Source: Gelidibacter gilvus (GTDB taxonomy: Bacteria > Bacteroidota > Bacteroidia > Flavobacteriales > Flavobacteriaceae). Taken from it: a stretch of 64,000 bases of DNA. The translations under genes and the position numbers were made by a program. Shown here in pieces: positions 8,692 through 17,190 of this stretch (the first letter of the stretch is position 1; each line of letters begins with the position of its first letter). The stretch spans positions 1 to 64,000 of the forward strand of contig NZ_SDDZ01000006.1 in NCBI RefSeq assembly GCF_004115975.1, given 5' to 3'. The notes below the pieces were generated by a model. It worked only from the letters and a program-made list of their open reading frames with translations. It was not told the DNA's origin and searched no databases.

Positions 8692-10125
8692 TTAATACCC
8701 TTTATTCTGGGGCAAAAGATTAGGATTTAGTTCCAATTCGGTTTCTGGAATTGGAAACAAAACATCGGTTGTATGCCAATTTGGTTTTATTGGCCCCAAT
8801 ACAATACCTGCATTGCCCGTACGTTTTAGATCAAACCATCGCTGGCCATGTTCCGCAAATAGTTCAATACGACGTTCCTGGAGTATCGCATCCAGAACTT
8901 CCGTTAATGAATTTGCGGTGGTTCCAGCAAGTCCCGCCCGATTTCGGATGAAATCGATATCCTCCTTTGCACCGTGAATATCCCCTAATCGTGCCCTAGC
9001 TTCTGCTCGGATGAGATACTGCTCCGCACAACGGAACACGATGGAATATTCCAAACTCTGGGTTTCGGTTAAAAGAGCTTTGTATTTGTTGGCAAAGAAC
9101 AGGGTCAACGTGTTGTCCGAACTGGATATACTACCTGTCCAATGCACAAAACGATTATCGCCTACCTCGAATGCAGCCAACAGATTATCCGTGAGTGCAT
9201 ATTTTTGACCTGGAATGATCTGGATGACCAATTGGTTCGCCTCCTGTGTATTTCTGGGAATGACTCCTGATTTTAATTGCCAGATGGTTTCTTGGGACTC
9301 TTTGAGAAATGTATCTTCCAAATTACGCTCCAAACCGTAATTGTCAATGAGCTCAGTTGCTGTTACAGTTGCTAAGTCCCATTGTTCAGTATAGAGATAC
9401 CTCCTCGCCAAGAGTGCCTTGGCCACATACTCGTCTGGCAACACCCTTCCCCCTGAATCGATAGACAGACCTTCCATCAGTTCAATGGCGGTGGTGAGGT
9501 CATAAATAATCCTTTCATTGACCATTTTTAACGGCATACGTGGTACCTTATTGTTCTCCAAATAATCGGTTGTTGTCAAATATGGGATGTCACCAAAGAG
9601 ATCTGCTAGGAGGCTATGGACATAACCCCTTAAAAAAAGAGCTTGGCCCCTGAACCTCTTTTTCTCTAGGATTGTTAGTGCATCGGAACCATCAACGCCT
9701 GTAAGGATATCGTTGGCGCAATAAATGAGGTAAAACGCATGATTCCACCACGCGGTTATCCTTTGATTTCGGGCAATTACATTATGGTTGAATAGTGGTA
9801 TTTGATTCGTGTCAAACCCGAAATAATCCAATTCATCACTATATATACCCAAGGCAGTTGTCATTCCAAAAGTGCCAGAAACTAATCCCTGCTCACGAAT
9901 TTGGTGATAAATATTGGCCAATGCAGATTCGACTGTTGCAGAATCATCGAAGACGGTTTCAGAAATCAAAATATTCTTGGGGGCATCAACTTCCACAAAG
10001 TCTGAACAATTGACTAACACAACCACTGCTAAACAAGGGACAATTCTGTTTACATTTGTGAAAATTAAAAATGCAAATCCCTTAAAGTTTTTTCCATTCT
10101 GGAAACAAGATTTTATAAATTTCAT
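8692..10125 (-). CDS. susD: SusD/RagB-family outer-membrane lipoprotein
   Basis: A 477-residue protein. A lipoprotein signal ends at VLVNC (Cys40), after a long N-terminal extension. The family blocks are present: FRGQALFLRGYVHSLLADLFGDIPY, ALLARRYLYTEQWDLA, and the C-terminal IRAEARARLGDIHGAKEDIDFIRNRAGL, ILQERRIELFAEHGQRWFDLKRTG and LFPIPETELELNPNL. SusD proteins cap the SusC pore and bind the substrate. The gene lies 12 bp downstream of the SusC gene. The ligand cannot be read from the sequence; with a peptidase as third gene, a peptide or glycopeptide is as likely as a glycan. Confidence 0.95.
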   Translation of the reverse strand: MKFIKSCFQNGKNFKGFAFLIFTNVNRIVPCLAVVVLVNCSDFVEVDAPKNILISETVFDDSATVESALANIYHQIREQGLVSGTFGMTTALGIYSDELDYFGFDTNQIPLFNHNVIARNQRITAWWNHAFYLIYCANDILTGVDGSDALTILEKKRFRGQALFLRGYVHSLLADLFGDIPYLTTTDYLENNKVPRMPLKMVNERIIYDLTTAIELMEGLSIDSGGRVLPDEYVAKALLARRYLYTEQWDLATVTATELIDNYGLERNLEDTFLKESQETIWQLKSGVIPRNTQEANQLVIQIIPGQKYALTDNLLAAFEVGDNRFVHWTGSISSSDNTLTLFFANKYKALLTETQSLEYSIVFRCAEQYLIRAEARARLGDIHGAKEDIDFIRNRAGLAGTTANSLTEVLDAILQERRIELFAEHGQRWFDLKRTGNAGIVLGPIKPNWHTTDVLFPIPETELELNPNLLPQNKGY

Positions 10126-10137
10126 GATTGTTAATGG

Positions 10138-13100
10138 TTAAAAGGTTAATTGTAATCCAAGAGTAAACTGGCGCAAAGGAGGCAAGATAGTGTTCGTGGC
10201 CTGTTCAGGGTCTGGACCGGAATACCTAGTAAATGTCAATAGGTTTTGTCCTTGCAGGTACACCCCCACCTCCATTGTTTTACTGGATATTGGCACCTTA
10301 TAATTTAAGGAGACATTTCTCAATCGCACAAAAGATGCGTCGGATATAGCGGCGCTACTCATTCCTTGAAGGCCATTCGTGTCTTCTCCTATATTCAGAC
10401 CGCTTGAAGCCATCTGTATGGGACCGACATCCCCTGGTTGTTGCCATCTATCCAACAGCTTCACTGAGGCATTACCTTGATATCCAGGCGTTGCACCATA
10501 AGCCAGCTCGTTCTTTGCTTTTTGTTTTTTAAATTGAAAGAACACATCCAAAGTGAAATTGCCATAAACCAAGGTATTACCCAACCCTCCATAAAATTTA
10601 GGAGTCAGATCTTCCACCCACTGACGATCCTCTATGCCTATATTACCATCGCCATTATAATCCTCAAACTGGTACAAGCCCGTTTCTGGATTCACTCCTA
10701 AGGCATGGTACAGTTTTAAGATACTAATTGGTTTTCCAATGATAAAACGTTCGGAAAATGTTGAGGATTCCAACCCATCAAATGTTACCAATCTGTTATT
10801 GGGAATGGTTATATTGAAGGTTGAGGTCCATTTGAACTTAGTGTTCTGGTAGTTCACGGCATTGATATCAACTTCTAGCCCTGTATTCTCTACCGTGGCA
10901 TTAAAATTCCCTGTCAATTCTGAAAAGCCCGTGGTGGCTGCCAAAGGTATGCCTATGAGTTGATTGGAGGAACGATTTCGGTACCAGGATGAATTGAGAC
11001 GCAGTCGGTCCTTAAAAAATCCCAGTTCCAGCGCCGCTTCCAACTTTTGATTTGATTCCCATCCAAATTCAGGGTTAAGTAGACCTGCAGGCTGTAATAT
11101 TGTGGTGCCATCATAATCAAACCCCGTCACATTATAAGTAGATAAAAATTTATAATCACCTATGTTGTCGCTCCCTGTAGTCCCATAACTTGTTCGTAAT
11201 TTGCCAAAACTTAGCCAAGATGAGTTTTTAAAAATTACTTCCTCAGAAAAAATCCATGCTGCACCAACAGAACCAAAATTCCCAAACTTTTTGCCAGGAC
11301 CGAAGCGTGAAGAGCCATCCCTACGTCCTGTAAGATTTATAATGTAGGTGTCAAAGAGTTTAAGATTTAAACGTCCAAAGACCGCATTATAGCTATACTT
11401 ACTATCGGCATCTCTGAGCACTTCTATGATATCACCCGCCGCCAGATTTTGTATCAATTGATTATTTGGGAAGCCTGTGCCTTTTTGAACCAGCTGCTGA
11501 GTTGTTTCTTGTTGAAAGGTGGTGCCCAGCAGCACATCCAACTGTGCCCATTTATATTGGTTATACCAATTGAGTTGCGGTTCGACAATCCATGACTGTC
11601 GGTCAGAGGCATTTGTTGAGATGTTGGAAAAATTTTGCGGAGTAAATCCAAAAACTGGATTGAGGGCCGAACTAGGTATCGTTCTGAAATCGTTCAATTG
11701 ATACTTATTAAAACCTAAATTAGATTTTATTTGTAAATTAGGCATTAGCTCATAGGATACGGAGGCATTTGCGATTAAGGTATGTATCATCACTTCGTAT
11801 TGTTCTTTCAACGATGCAATAGGATTGTTCCAACTATTATTTTCCCAGTTCAACTCACCTGCCTCATTATATAGTCGAGGTGCATTTGGTTCAAGGTTAT
11901 AGGCTAAATAAGAAAAGTCTGTTCTTGGCAAGGAATTGGCTTCACGAGTGTATATGGTGCTAAGATTGATGGCAAACCTATCTGCATCCGACCGGTGATT
12001 AATATTGCTTAGTAAAGAGGTTTTAAGATACTTAGAATTTCCAGGGAACACGGTACCCTCCTTCTGATGAGCGCCACTTATCAAAAAGCGTGTATTAGGA
12101 TTGCCCCCCGACACTGAAACTTGTGCGTAGTTGCGATGGGCCGTTCCTCCAATGAGCGCTTTTTGCCAATTTGTATAGCGAGTATTGTCCCAAGATTTAA
12201 TATCAGGCCATATAAAATCGAATGTAGAATCCTCCAATAATGCTCCAAAGCCGTCATTTATTACGCCTTCCCTTCGGACCTCCAAGTACTGTTCAGTATT
12301 CATTAAGTCCAAAAAGTGGGACACCTCACCCAAAGTATTGCTCAGATTTACTTTTATCTGAGTTTTTCCCGCTACCCCTTTTTTGGTAGTAATAAGCACC
12401 ACCCCGTTAGCTCCACGAGATCCATAGATCGCTGTGGCATCAGCATCCTTAAGCACTTCGATGCTTTCTATATCATTGGAATTCATCGCATTCAAGGGAC
12501 TAATATTTCCAAACAAAACCCGACCAGACACCTCCCCGACACTAAGGGACTGAGATCCAAAAGGAACGCCGTCTACAATGAACAAGGGATTTGACGAGCT
12601 GTTGATGAAGTTTCTACCGCGCACATCAATGTTGAAACCACCACCGGGCACTCCTGTGGACTGCACGATGTTAACTCCCGATAGGTGGCCTTGCATGGCT
12701 GCGATGGGATTATTTACGGGCTGAAATTCTATATCCTTAGCCGTAATTCGCGCAATACTCCCCGTTTTCTCACGGTCCGTAGTGGTGTAGTAACCAGCAT
12801 TGATCTGTACCTCGCCTAGGGCGGTGGCATCCTCGTGTAAGGAGATGTTTATAATGTTGCGGTTTTGAATAGGAATGGTAAGCGTTGTGTAGCCCAAATA
12901 AGATATTTGAAGCGTGTCTGTTGATTTGGCAGTGATGCTGTAACGCCCATCAAAGTCCGTTACCACTCCTTTTTTAGTGTTTTTAATAAGAATATTTGAA
13001 CCAGAGATGGGCAGGTTTCCGTCAGTGACCTTGCCAGTTACCAAGAGATCCTGGGCAGTGAGTGGCAGGGTAAAAATTATGAAGAGAAGATTGCAGCCAA

Positions 13101-13140
13101 AAATACGCCGCCACCTTACTGATTTATGATTATTTATCAT
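10138..13140 (-). CDS. susC: SusC/RagA-family TonB-linked outer-membrane transporter
   Basis: About 1000 residues from the ATG at 13140, preferred to an in-frame TTG at 13167. Signal peptide MINNHKSVRWRRIFGCNLLFIIFTLPLTAQ is followed by a carboxypeptidase-regulatory-like beta domain (GKVTDGNLPISGSNILIKN, VVTDFDGRYSI). The plug domain has the family signatures LSGVNIVQSTGVPGGG, VRGRNF and FIVDGVPF, then IESIEVLKDADATAIYGSRG. The rest is a 22-strand barrel ending in the terminal Phe of LGLQLTF. No anti-sigma/ECF pair adjoins it, so control differs from the usual FecIR-type polysaccharide loci. Confidence 0.95.
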   Translation of the reverse strand: MINNHKSVRWRRIFGCNLLFIIFTLPLTAQDLLVTGKVTDGNLPISGSNILIKNTKKGVVTDFDGRYSITAKSTDTLQISYLGYTTLTIPIQNRNIINISLHEDATALGEVQINAGYYTTTDREKTGSIARITAKDIEFQPVNNPIAAMQGHLSGVNIVQSTGVPGGGFNIDVRGRNFINSSSNPLFIVDGVPFGSQSLSVGEVSGRVLFGNISPLNAMNSNDIESIEVLKDADATAIYGSRGANGVVLITTKKGVAGKTQIKVNLSNTLGEVSHFLDLMNTEQYLEVRREGVINDGFGALLEDSTFDFIWPDIKSWDNTRYTNWQKALIGGTAHRNYAQVSVSGGNPNTRFLISGAHQKEGTVFPGNSKYLKTSLLSNINHRSDADRFAINLSTIYTREANSLPRTDFSYLAYNLEPNAPRLYNEAGELNWENNSWNNPIASLKEQYEVMIHTLIANASVSYELMPNLQIKSNLGFNKYQLNDFRTIPSSALNPVFGFTPQNFSNISTNASDRQSWIVEPQLNWYNQYKWAQLDVLLGTTFQQETTQQLVQKGTGFPNNQLIQNLAAGDIIEVLRDADSKYSYNAVFGRLNLKLFDTYIINLTGRRDGSSRFGPGKKFGNFGSVGAAWIFSEEVIFKNSSWLSFGKLRTSYGTTGSDNIGDYKFLSTYNVTGFDYDGTTILQPAGLLNPEFGWESNQKLEAALELGFFKDRLRLNSSWYRNRSSNQLIGIPLAATTGFSELTGNFNATVENTGLEVDINAVNYQNTKFKWTSTFNITIPNNRLVTFDGLESSTFSERFIIGKPISILKLYHALGVNPETGLYQFEDYNGDGNIGIEDRQWVEDLTPKFYGGLGNTLVYGNFTLDVFFQFKKQKAKNELAYGATPGYQGNASVKLLDRWQQPGDVGPIQMASSGLNIGEDTNGLQGMSSAAISDASFVRLRNVSLNYKVPISSKTMEVGVYLQGQNLLTFTRYSGPDPEQATNTILPPLRQFTLGLQLTF

Positions 13141-13601
13141 AGTTTTGTGTTGGTTAAAGTGATACAATTGTTTTAACTTTTGGCCTGCTCCGATGGTCGT
13201 TGAAAACTTGGGAGTGGGCTTTTTTTTGCTAGAAGCACGAAGCTAGGAGCATGAAGTTGGGAGATGATTTTATTTCATTGGCATTTTGTTTAAATTGAAC
13301 ATTTAGGAGCTCTTTGTTGTTATAAAAGATAGAGTTTTTAGGGAAGTAGGCCGCTGCTTTTTTACTAGCAAAATTCCAACCAACAACGGCCCGTTCCCAA
13401 GACTAATTCTAATTAATCATTTTTCACTTTTATAAATGGTGCTATTAATACTTTGGGCTGGAGGATATATTATACTTTTTTTTTAAGACTAACCAAGGCG
13501 CTTTAAGTTTTACAATTGAAATAGCATATCACATTTATATCGGCTTATTTCGGATATAAGAGGTTTTGTAAGTGGAGTGTCCGACTTGATGACTGATGTC
13601 A

Positions 13602-13720
13602 GTAAGATTGCCTTGACGGAGTGGAAACGAAAAGGCGTGGAACTCAGCTTACTGTCTTAGTGGTACTGGTATACCGTGGAACAATAAGTGAGCCCACGCC
13701 GGATGACGTGAGCATCTTAC
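13602..13720. other. Structured intergenic element of unknown kind
   Basis: The 0.78-kb gap between the SusC start and the XRE gene has no gene, but this 119-bp stretch is markedly more GC-rich than its surroundings and self-complementary. Nested pairs are gtaagat (13602-13608) with atcttac (13714-13720) and ggcgtgg (13634-13640) with ccacgcc, with further partial pairing inside (ctca..ctta with taag..tgag). An alternative pairing of ggaaacgaaa with tttcgttcc crosses these. It could be a small RNA, a recombination site or the relic of a mobile element; nothing identifies it. Confidence 0.45.
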
Positions 13721-13921
13721 TTATCATTTCGTTCCTTAATAAATTACCAGTTTTCTAAGACGAAATTCTAAGCGAATGCTTCTTAATATTTAAAAGAATG
13801 CTATCGCAAATATATAATATCGGTATTCATTGTTGATGAATACTAAACAAATATAGTAATATATTTAATATGCAACATATATGTGTCAATTATTTTTTTA
13901 TAAAATCACGAAGTTGCAATT

Positions 13922-14146
13922 GTGAATAGCACAGAATACATACAACTTCAAAGACAAATTGCAAAAAATGTAAAAAGATTGCGAAAGGAAAAAAATCTTT
14001 CACAGCTCGATTTGGCATTATTGTCAGATTGTTCACGTAACCAAGTTAGTAGAATAGAAAATTGTGAAGTTAATCCTTCTTTGCTTTTCCTTACCAAATT
14101 AGCAGAATCTTTAAATACTACCGTTTTAGAGTTGATTAGTAAGTAA
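13922..14146 (+). CDS. XRE-family helix-turn-helix regulator
   Basis: A 74-residue protein starting at GTG. Almost all of it is one HTH_3 domain: VKRLRKEKNLSQLDLALLSDCSRNQVSRIENCEVNPSLLFLTKLAESLNTT with the expected SQ..LA....S...VSRIE pattern. Small stand-alone XRE proteins of this size resemble the controller proteins that precede restriction-modification and other defence genes. It is followed, 270 bp later in the same direction, by the DUF6119 gene, and may control it. Codon use is strongly AT-rich, as in the following accessory genes and unlike the SusCD operon. Confidence 0.85.
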   Translation: MNSTEYIQLQRQIAKNVKRLRKEKNLSQLDLALLSDCSRNQVSRIENCEVNPSLLFLTKLAESLNTTVLELISK

Positions 14147-14416
14147 AATAGGGTCAAAAACTATCATTACTATAAGTGATCTTTTCCATTCATTTACTGA
14201 GGGAAGCACTTCCGCTCATATTCCTAAAAGAAAACAACAGCAAATACTTTATTAAAATAAATTTCCACTTCTTTTTTAAGATGTTGATAATGTGGGATAA
14301 CTTATATTATCACTATTAGAAAAAAAAGGTATGTTTGATATGGACATAATCAATATAAGCGCAGCTCGTTGTGCCTATACGTGTATTACCTGTAATTAAA
14401 AAAAGATAAATCCTGA

Positions 14417-16189
14417 ATGACAAAGAACCCTAAAATATACAGGATAGATGAAACTAACCGTTTGCTGAAATCTCTCAAGCAAACAGATACTATCATTCAG
14501 AAAATAATAAACACATCTTTTAAAAAACTCAAATACAAATACCCTTTTAATAAAGAAAATTTGCAGAAAATCGTAAAAGGAGAAAATACTTATTTTCTGT
14601 ATTTATATAAGTCAGACGATATTGTTTCAGATTGGAAAGAGTTTTTACCAAACGGGTTTACTTCAAAAAAAGATTTTACAGAACAAAAACTTTCCTTGTT
14701 ACTCTTTATTGAAACTGAGTTTAACATATTCTGTATTGTAGGGGGAAATGCTTATCAAATAATTTTACCATTTATAGACCATTCTTTTGGGTTAAATCTC
14801 TACTCAAGAATAATCAAACCAGAATTTGATGAATTATTATCAATTAAATCAAGAGGAATAACTGGATCAAGAGCAGGTATAAGTGAGCAATTTAGAGATA
14901 ATTATAGAATAATTGATTTTATAAAATTCGGCAAAGTTCCTAAGGAGATTCATTTAAAATTAAGTCAAGAAGTATCAGACTTGCACTTTCAATTTCTTAA
15001 AAAGAACAAAACAGATAGAGTTCAGATTTTTGTGGGTAAATCATTTCAGATAAAAAAATCTGTAGACTTTAATGATTTAATTAAAATAATAATAGAGATT
15101 TGTTATATCCTTGAACAGATAGCGTCTGATTACCTTAGTTCCTATGAGGAAATCACAGATCAAAAATATATATCTGATTATCTACATCCCGAATTAATAA
15201 CTCGAATTTTCAATGACACAGAAAATGTTTACAAAAGAGGGCAATATTCCAACACCACTTTTGAATATGATTTTTGTGACCCGAACAATATTGAAAAGTT
15301 TTATGAGGCTGATTATTATAAACTAAAAGAAAGAACGGAAAATGGTGGTTACAGTACATTTGCTGAAGTAACTGATAGAACTGAAATTTATGATACTGTA
15401 ATAAAAAGAGGAATCGAAAGGTGTGGAGTAAATGATAGATTTAAATTTATGGTATTCTTGCAAGGTGCAAGAATTACGAGCCATCATAATAAAATACAAA
15501 CTAGTGCATCAAGCTTTCTATTTAATATTTCAACAGAATTCCCAATTAATAATAAACCAATTTTTTTAGTAGATACAAAATGGTATCACTTAAGAGATAC
15601 TTTTGTAAAAGACCTTAAAACAAATACAGAACATATTCTAAAGACATATAACGCATCAAATACAATTTTACCTTTAAAATGGGATAAAAAAATTCTTAGA
15701 AGAGAAAGTGATTACAACTCATCTTACAATAGCTTAAAAAATTATATCGTGATAGATACTATTATTAAGGATGGATTAGAATTATGTGATATATTAAATT
15801 ATGATAATGAGAACCTATATTTAATTCACGTTAAATATGGATTCAAATCTGAAATGCGCGAGCTTACTAACCAAATTACAATTTCAGCAAGGAGATTGAG
15901 AGAAACATTAGGATCTGAAGAAAAAACTATATTAACGAAGATTTATAATAGTTTAACAAATAAAGGCAACAATATCGATAACCTGTCTTTATCTGAATTT
16001 AAAGAATTATTTAAAAAGAAAATCACATATGTTTTGGCATTTACTTCTCATTTAAAAGAAGATTTAAGTGTTATAGAAAATATAGATATGTTTGATTCTA
16101 ATATTGCAAGGTATTCTTTAATACAATGTTCAGGAGAAATGAGAGCATATTATTACGATATGCAAACGTTTCAAATTATGAGAACATAG
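14417..16189 (+). CDS. DUF6119/TIGR04141-family protein, putative defence gene
   Basis: A 590-residue soluble protein. The block FIDHSFGLNLYSRIIKPEFDELLSIKSRGITGSRAGISEQFRDNYRIIDF (about residues 113-165; read here as its FGLNL, SRGITGS and FRDNYRIIDF parts) is the hallmark of the sporadically distributed DUF6119 family (TIGR04141). The C-terminal part includes YIVIDTIIKDGLELCDIL and LYLIHVKYGF, suggesting a nuclease-like beta core, but no catalytic set can be named with confidence. The family occurs patchily in mobile and defence-rich regions; its activity is unknown to me. It is flanked by a 9-bp inverted pair, TATTACCTG at 14384 and CAGGTAATA at 16199, and by the XRE gene upstream. Confidence 0.75.
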   Translation: MTKNPKIYRIDETNRLLKSLKQTDTIIQKIINTSFKKLKYKYPFNKENLQKIVKGENTYFLYLYKSDDIVSDWKEFLPNGFTSKKDFTEQKLSLLLFIETEFNIFCIVGGNAYQIILPFIDHSFGLNLYSRIIKPEFDELLSIKSRGITGSRAGISEQFRDNYRIIDFIKFGKVPKEIHLKLSQEVSDLHFQFLKKNKTDRVQIFVGKSFQIKKSVDFNDLIKIIIEICYILEQIASDYLSSYEEITDQKYISDYLHPELITRIFNDTENVYKRGQYSNTTFEYDFCDPNNIEKFYEADYYKLKERTENGGYSTFAEVTDRTEIYDTVIKRGIERCGVNDRFKFMVFLQGARITSHHNKIQTSASSFLFNISTEFPINNKPIFLVDTKWYHLRDTFVKDLKTNTEHILKTYNASNTILPLKWDKKILRRESDYNSSYNSLKNYIVIDTIIKDGLELCDILNYDNENLYLIHVKYGFKSEMRELTNQITISARRLRETLGSEEKTILTKIYNSLTNKGNNIDNLSLSEFKELFKKKITYVLAFTSHLKEDLSVIENIDMFDSNIARYSLIQCSGEMRAYYYDMQTFQIMRT

Positions 16190-16200
16190 AAATAACTTCA

Positions 16201-16512
16201 GGTAATAACTAAGAAGTATTCGGCCCGCCTATAGGTCGGAGATGATTATTATGTTGACGAATATAGATGACATAAATAGAGGTGGGGAGTAAGAGAGGTA
16301 GCAATAAAACTGGCAGTACTTATCTGGAACATGACTGTCAAAAGCATGCCTTATCTGAATTCTGAAGGATATTTTTATTTAGATCAGAAAAGAAAACTGG
16401 GATTGGTCAAGAGAATCAAAAAACAAATTGATAAATTCGGCCTGACAAATGAAGAAATAGGTCTAAATTTAAAACCAAATTAAGGCCTTCTTTTTATAGC
16501 TTTAGTCGGAAT
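16201..16512. repeat. Diverged ~300-bp repeat, copy 1
   Basis: This stretch aligns along its length with 18487-18795, allowing small gaps. Shared blocks include taRctaag near the start, a gtTgac block, and a long, nearly identical stretch around 16378-16450 (tttagatca..aaagaaaa.t.ggattggtcaa and on through aaacaaat.gataaattc). It begins just after the DUF6119 stop and ends just before the phosphatase start. Both copies encode the same tiny protein (see 16331-16483). Confidence 0.75.
16331..16483 (+). CDS. 50-residue basic protein within the repeat
   Basis: Reads MTVKSMPYLNSEGYFYLDQK, then RKLGLVKRIKKQIDKFGLTN and EEIGLNLKPN. A homologous frame occurs in the second repeat copy (18610-18732), cut short by a stop. 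The protein is basic and helical; the segment VKRIKKQIDKFGLTNEEIGL faintly resembles the end of an H-NS/MvaT-type coiled coil, but no DNA-binding AT-hook-like tail follows. It may be the conserved remnant of a longer gene. The reading frame is conserved between copies in spite of nucleotide divergence, which is the main reason to list it. Confidence 0.4.
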   Translation: MTVKSMPYLNSEGYFYLDQKRKLGLVKRIKKQIDKFGLTNEEIGLNLKPN

Positions 16513-16527
16513 TATCAAAAAACTATA

Positions 16528-17190
16528 ATGAGAACATTTATCATTTCAGATATACATGGGAAAAATGAGCTTTTTAAGAAGGCATTGAAGATGGTGAAAT
16601 TAAAAAAAAACGACACATTAATACTTCTTGGCGACTTAATTGATAGAGGTAACGATAGTAAAGGTGTTTTAGATACAATTTTTCTTCTAAAAGAGCATGG
16701 ATTTAAAATTGAGCTTGTATTGGGTAACCATGAAAAAATGTTTCTAGATTCATATGAAAATGAAGACGAACATACAAAATGGATGATTAATGGAGGTGAT
16801 AAAACATTAATGAGTTTTCTAACAAGCTCAATAGATAAGATTCCTAAAAAGTATATTAATTTAATCAAAAGTTCTAAAGTTTATTTAGAAAAAGAGGGTT
16901 TCATACTAGTTCATGCAGGTTTAAACATGAACATCGAGAATCCGTTTGAGGATATTGAAACCATCTTATGGGAGAGAAATCCTAAAAATTTATTAAACCA
17001 AGATTGGTTGGGAAATAGAGTATTAATCCATGGTCACACGCCACAAACAAAAACAGAAATAACCAAACAATTAGAAGAAAACATTATTGGAATAGACAAT
17101 GGAACTTATTTGAGTACTGAAAAAGGATATGGCTCATTAGGCATTTTACAACTTGAAACAAAAGAAATAATTTTTGTAAATGAAAATTGA
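16528..17190 (+). CDS. PP2A-like metallophosphatase
   Basis: A 220-residue soluble protein with the full metallophosphoesterase set: DIHG (8-11), GDLIDRG (35-41), GNHE (66-69), LVHAGLN and, near the C-terminus, HGHTPQ. The GDxxDRG form places it with Ser/Thr and bis(5'-nucleosyl)-tetraphosphatase-like bacterial phosphatases (PrpA/ApaH relatives). Its last 11 bp overlap the start of a Ser/Thr kinase gene, so the two enzymes are probably made together and act on the same phosphoproteins with opposite effects. The pair is bracketed by diverged ~300-bp repeats. The substrate is unknown. Confidence 0.9.
   Translation: MRTFIISDIHGKNELFKKALKMVKLKKNDTLILLGDLIDRGNDSKGVLDTIFLLKEHGFKIELVLGNHEKMFLDSYENEDEHTKWMINGGDKTLMSFLTSSIDKIPKKYINLIKSSKVYLEKEGFILVHAGLNMNIENPFEDIETILWERNPKNLLNQDWLGNRVLIHGHTPQTKTEITKQLEENIIGIDNGTYLSTEKGYGSLGILQLETKEIIFVNEN

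Noticed and set aside
13602-13720. Reading this element as a third attC-like site
   Set aside because: It lacks the AAC/GTT ends and the tcgcctact core hairpin shared by the elements at 26560 and 44119.
16331-16483. Calling the tiny repeat-encoded protein an H-NS-like protein
   Set aside because: Only a short helical stretch is similar, and the DNA-binding tail is absent.
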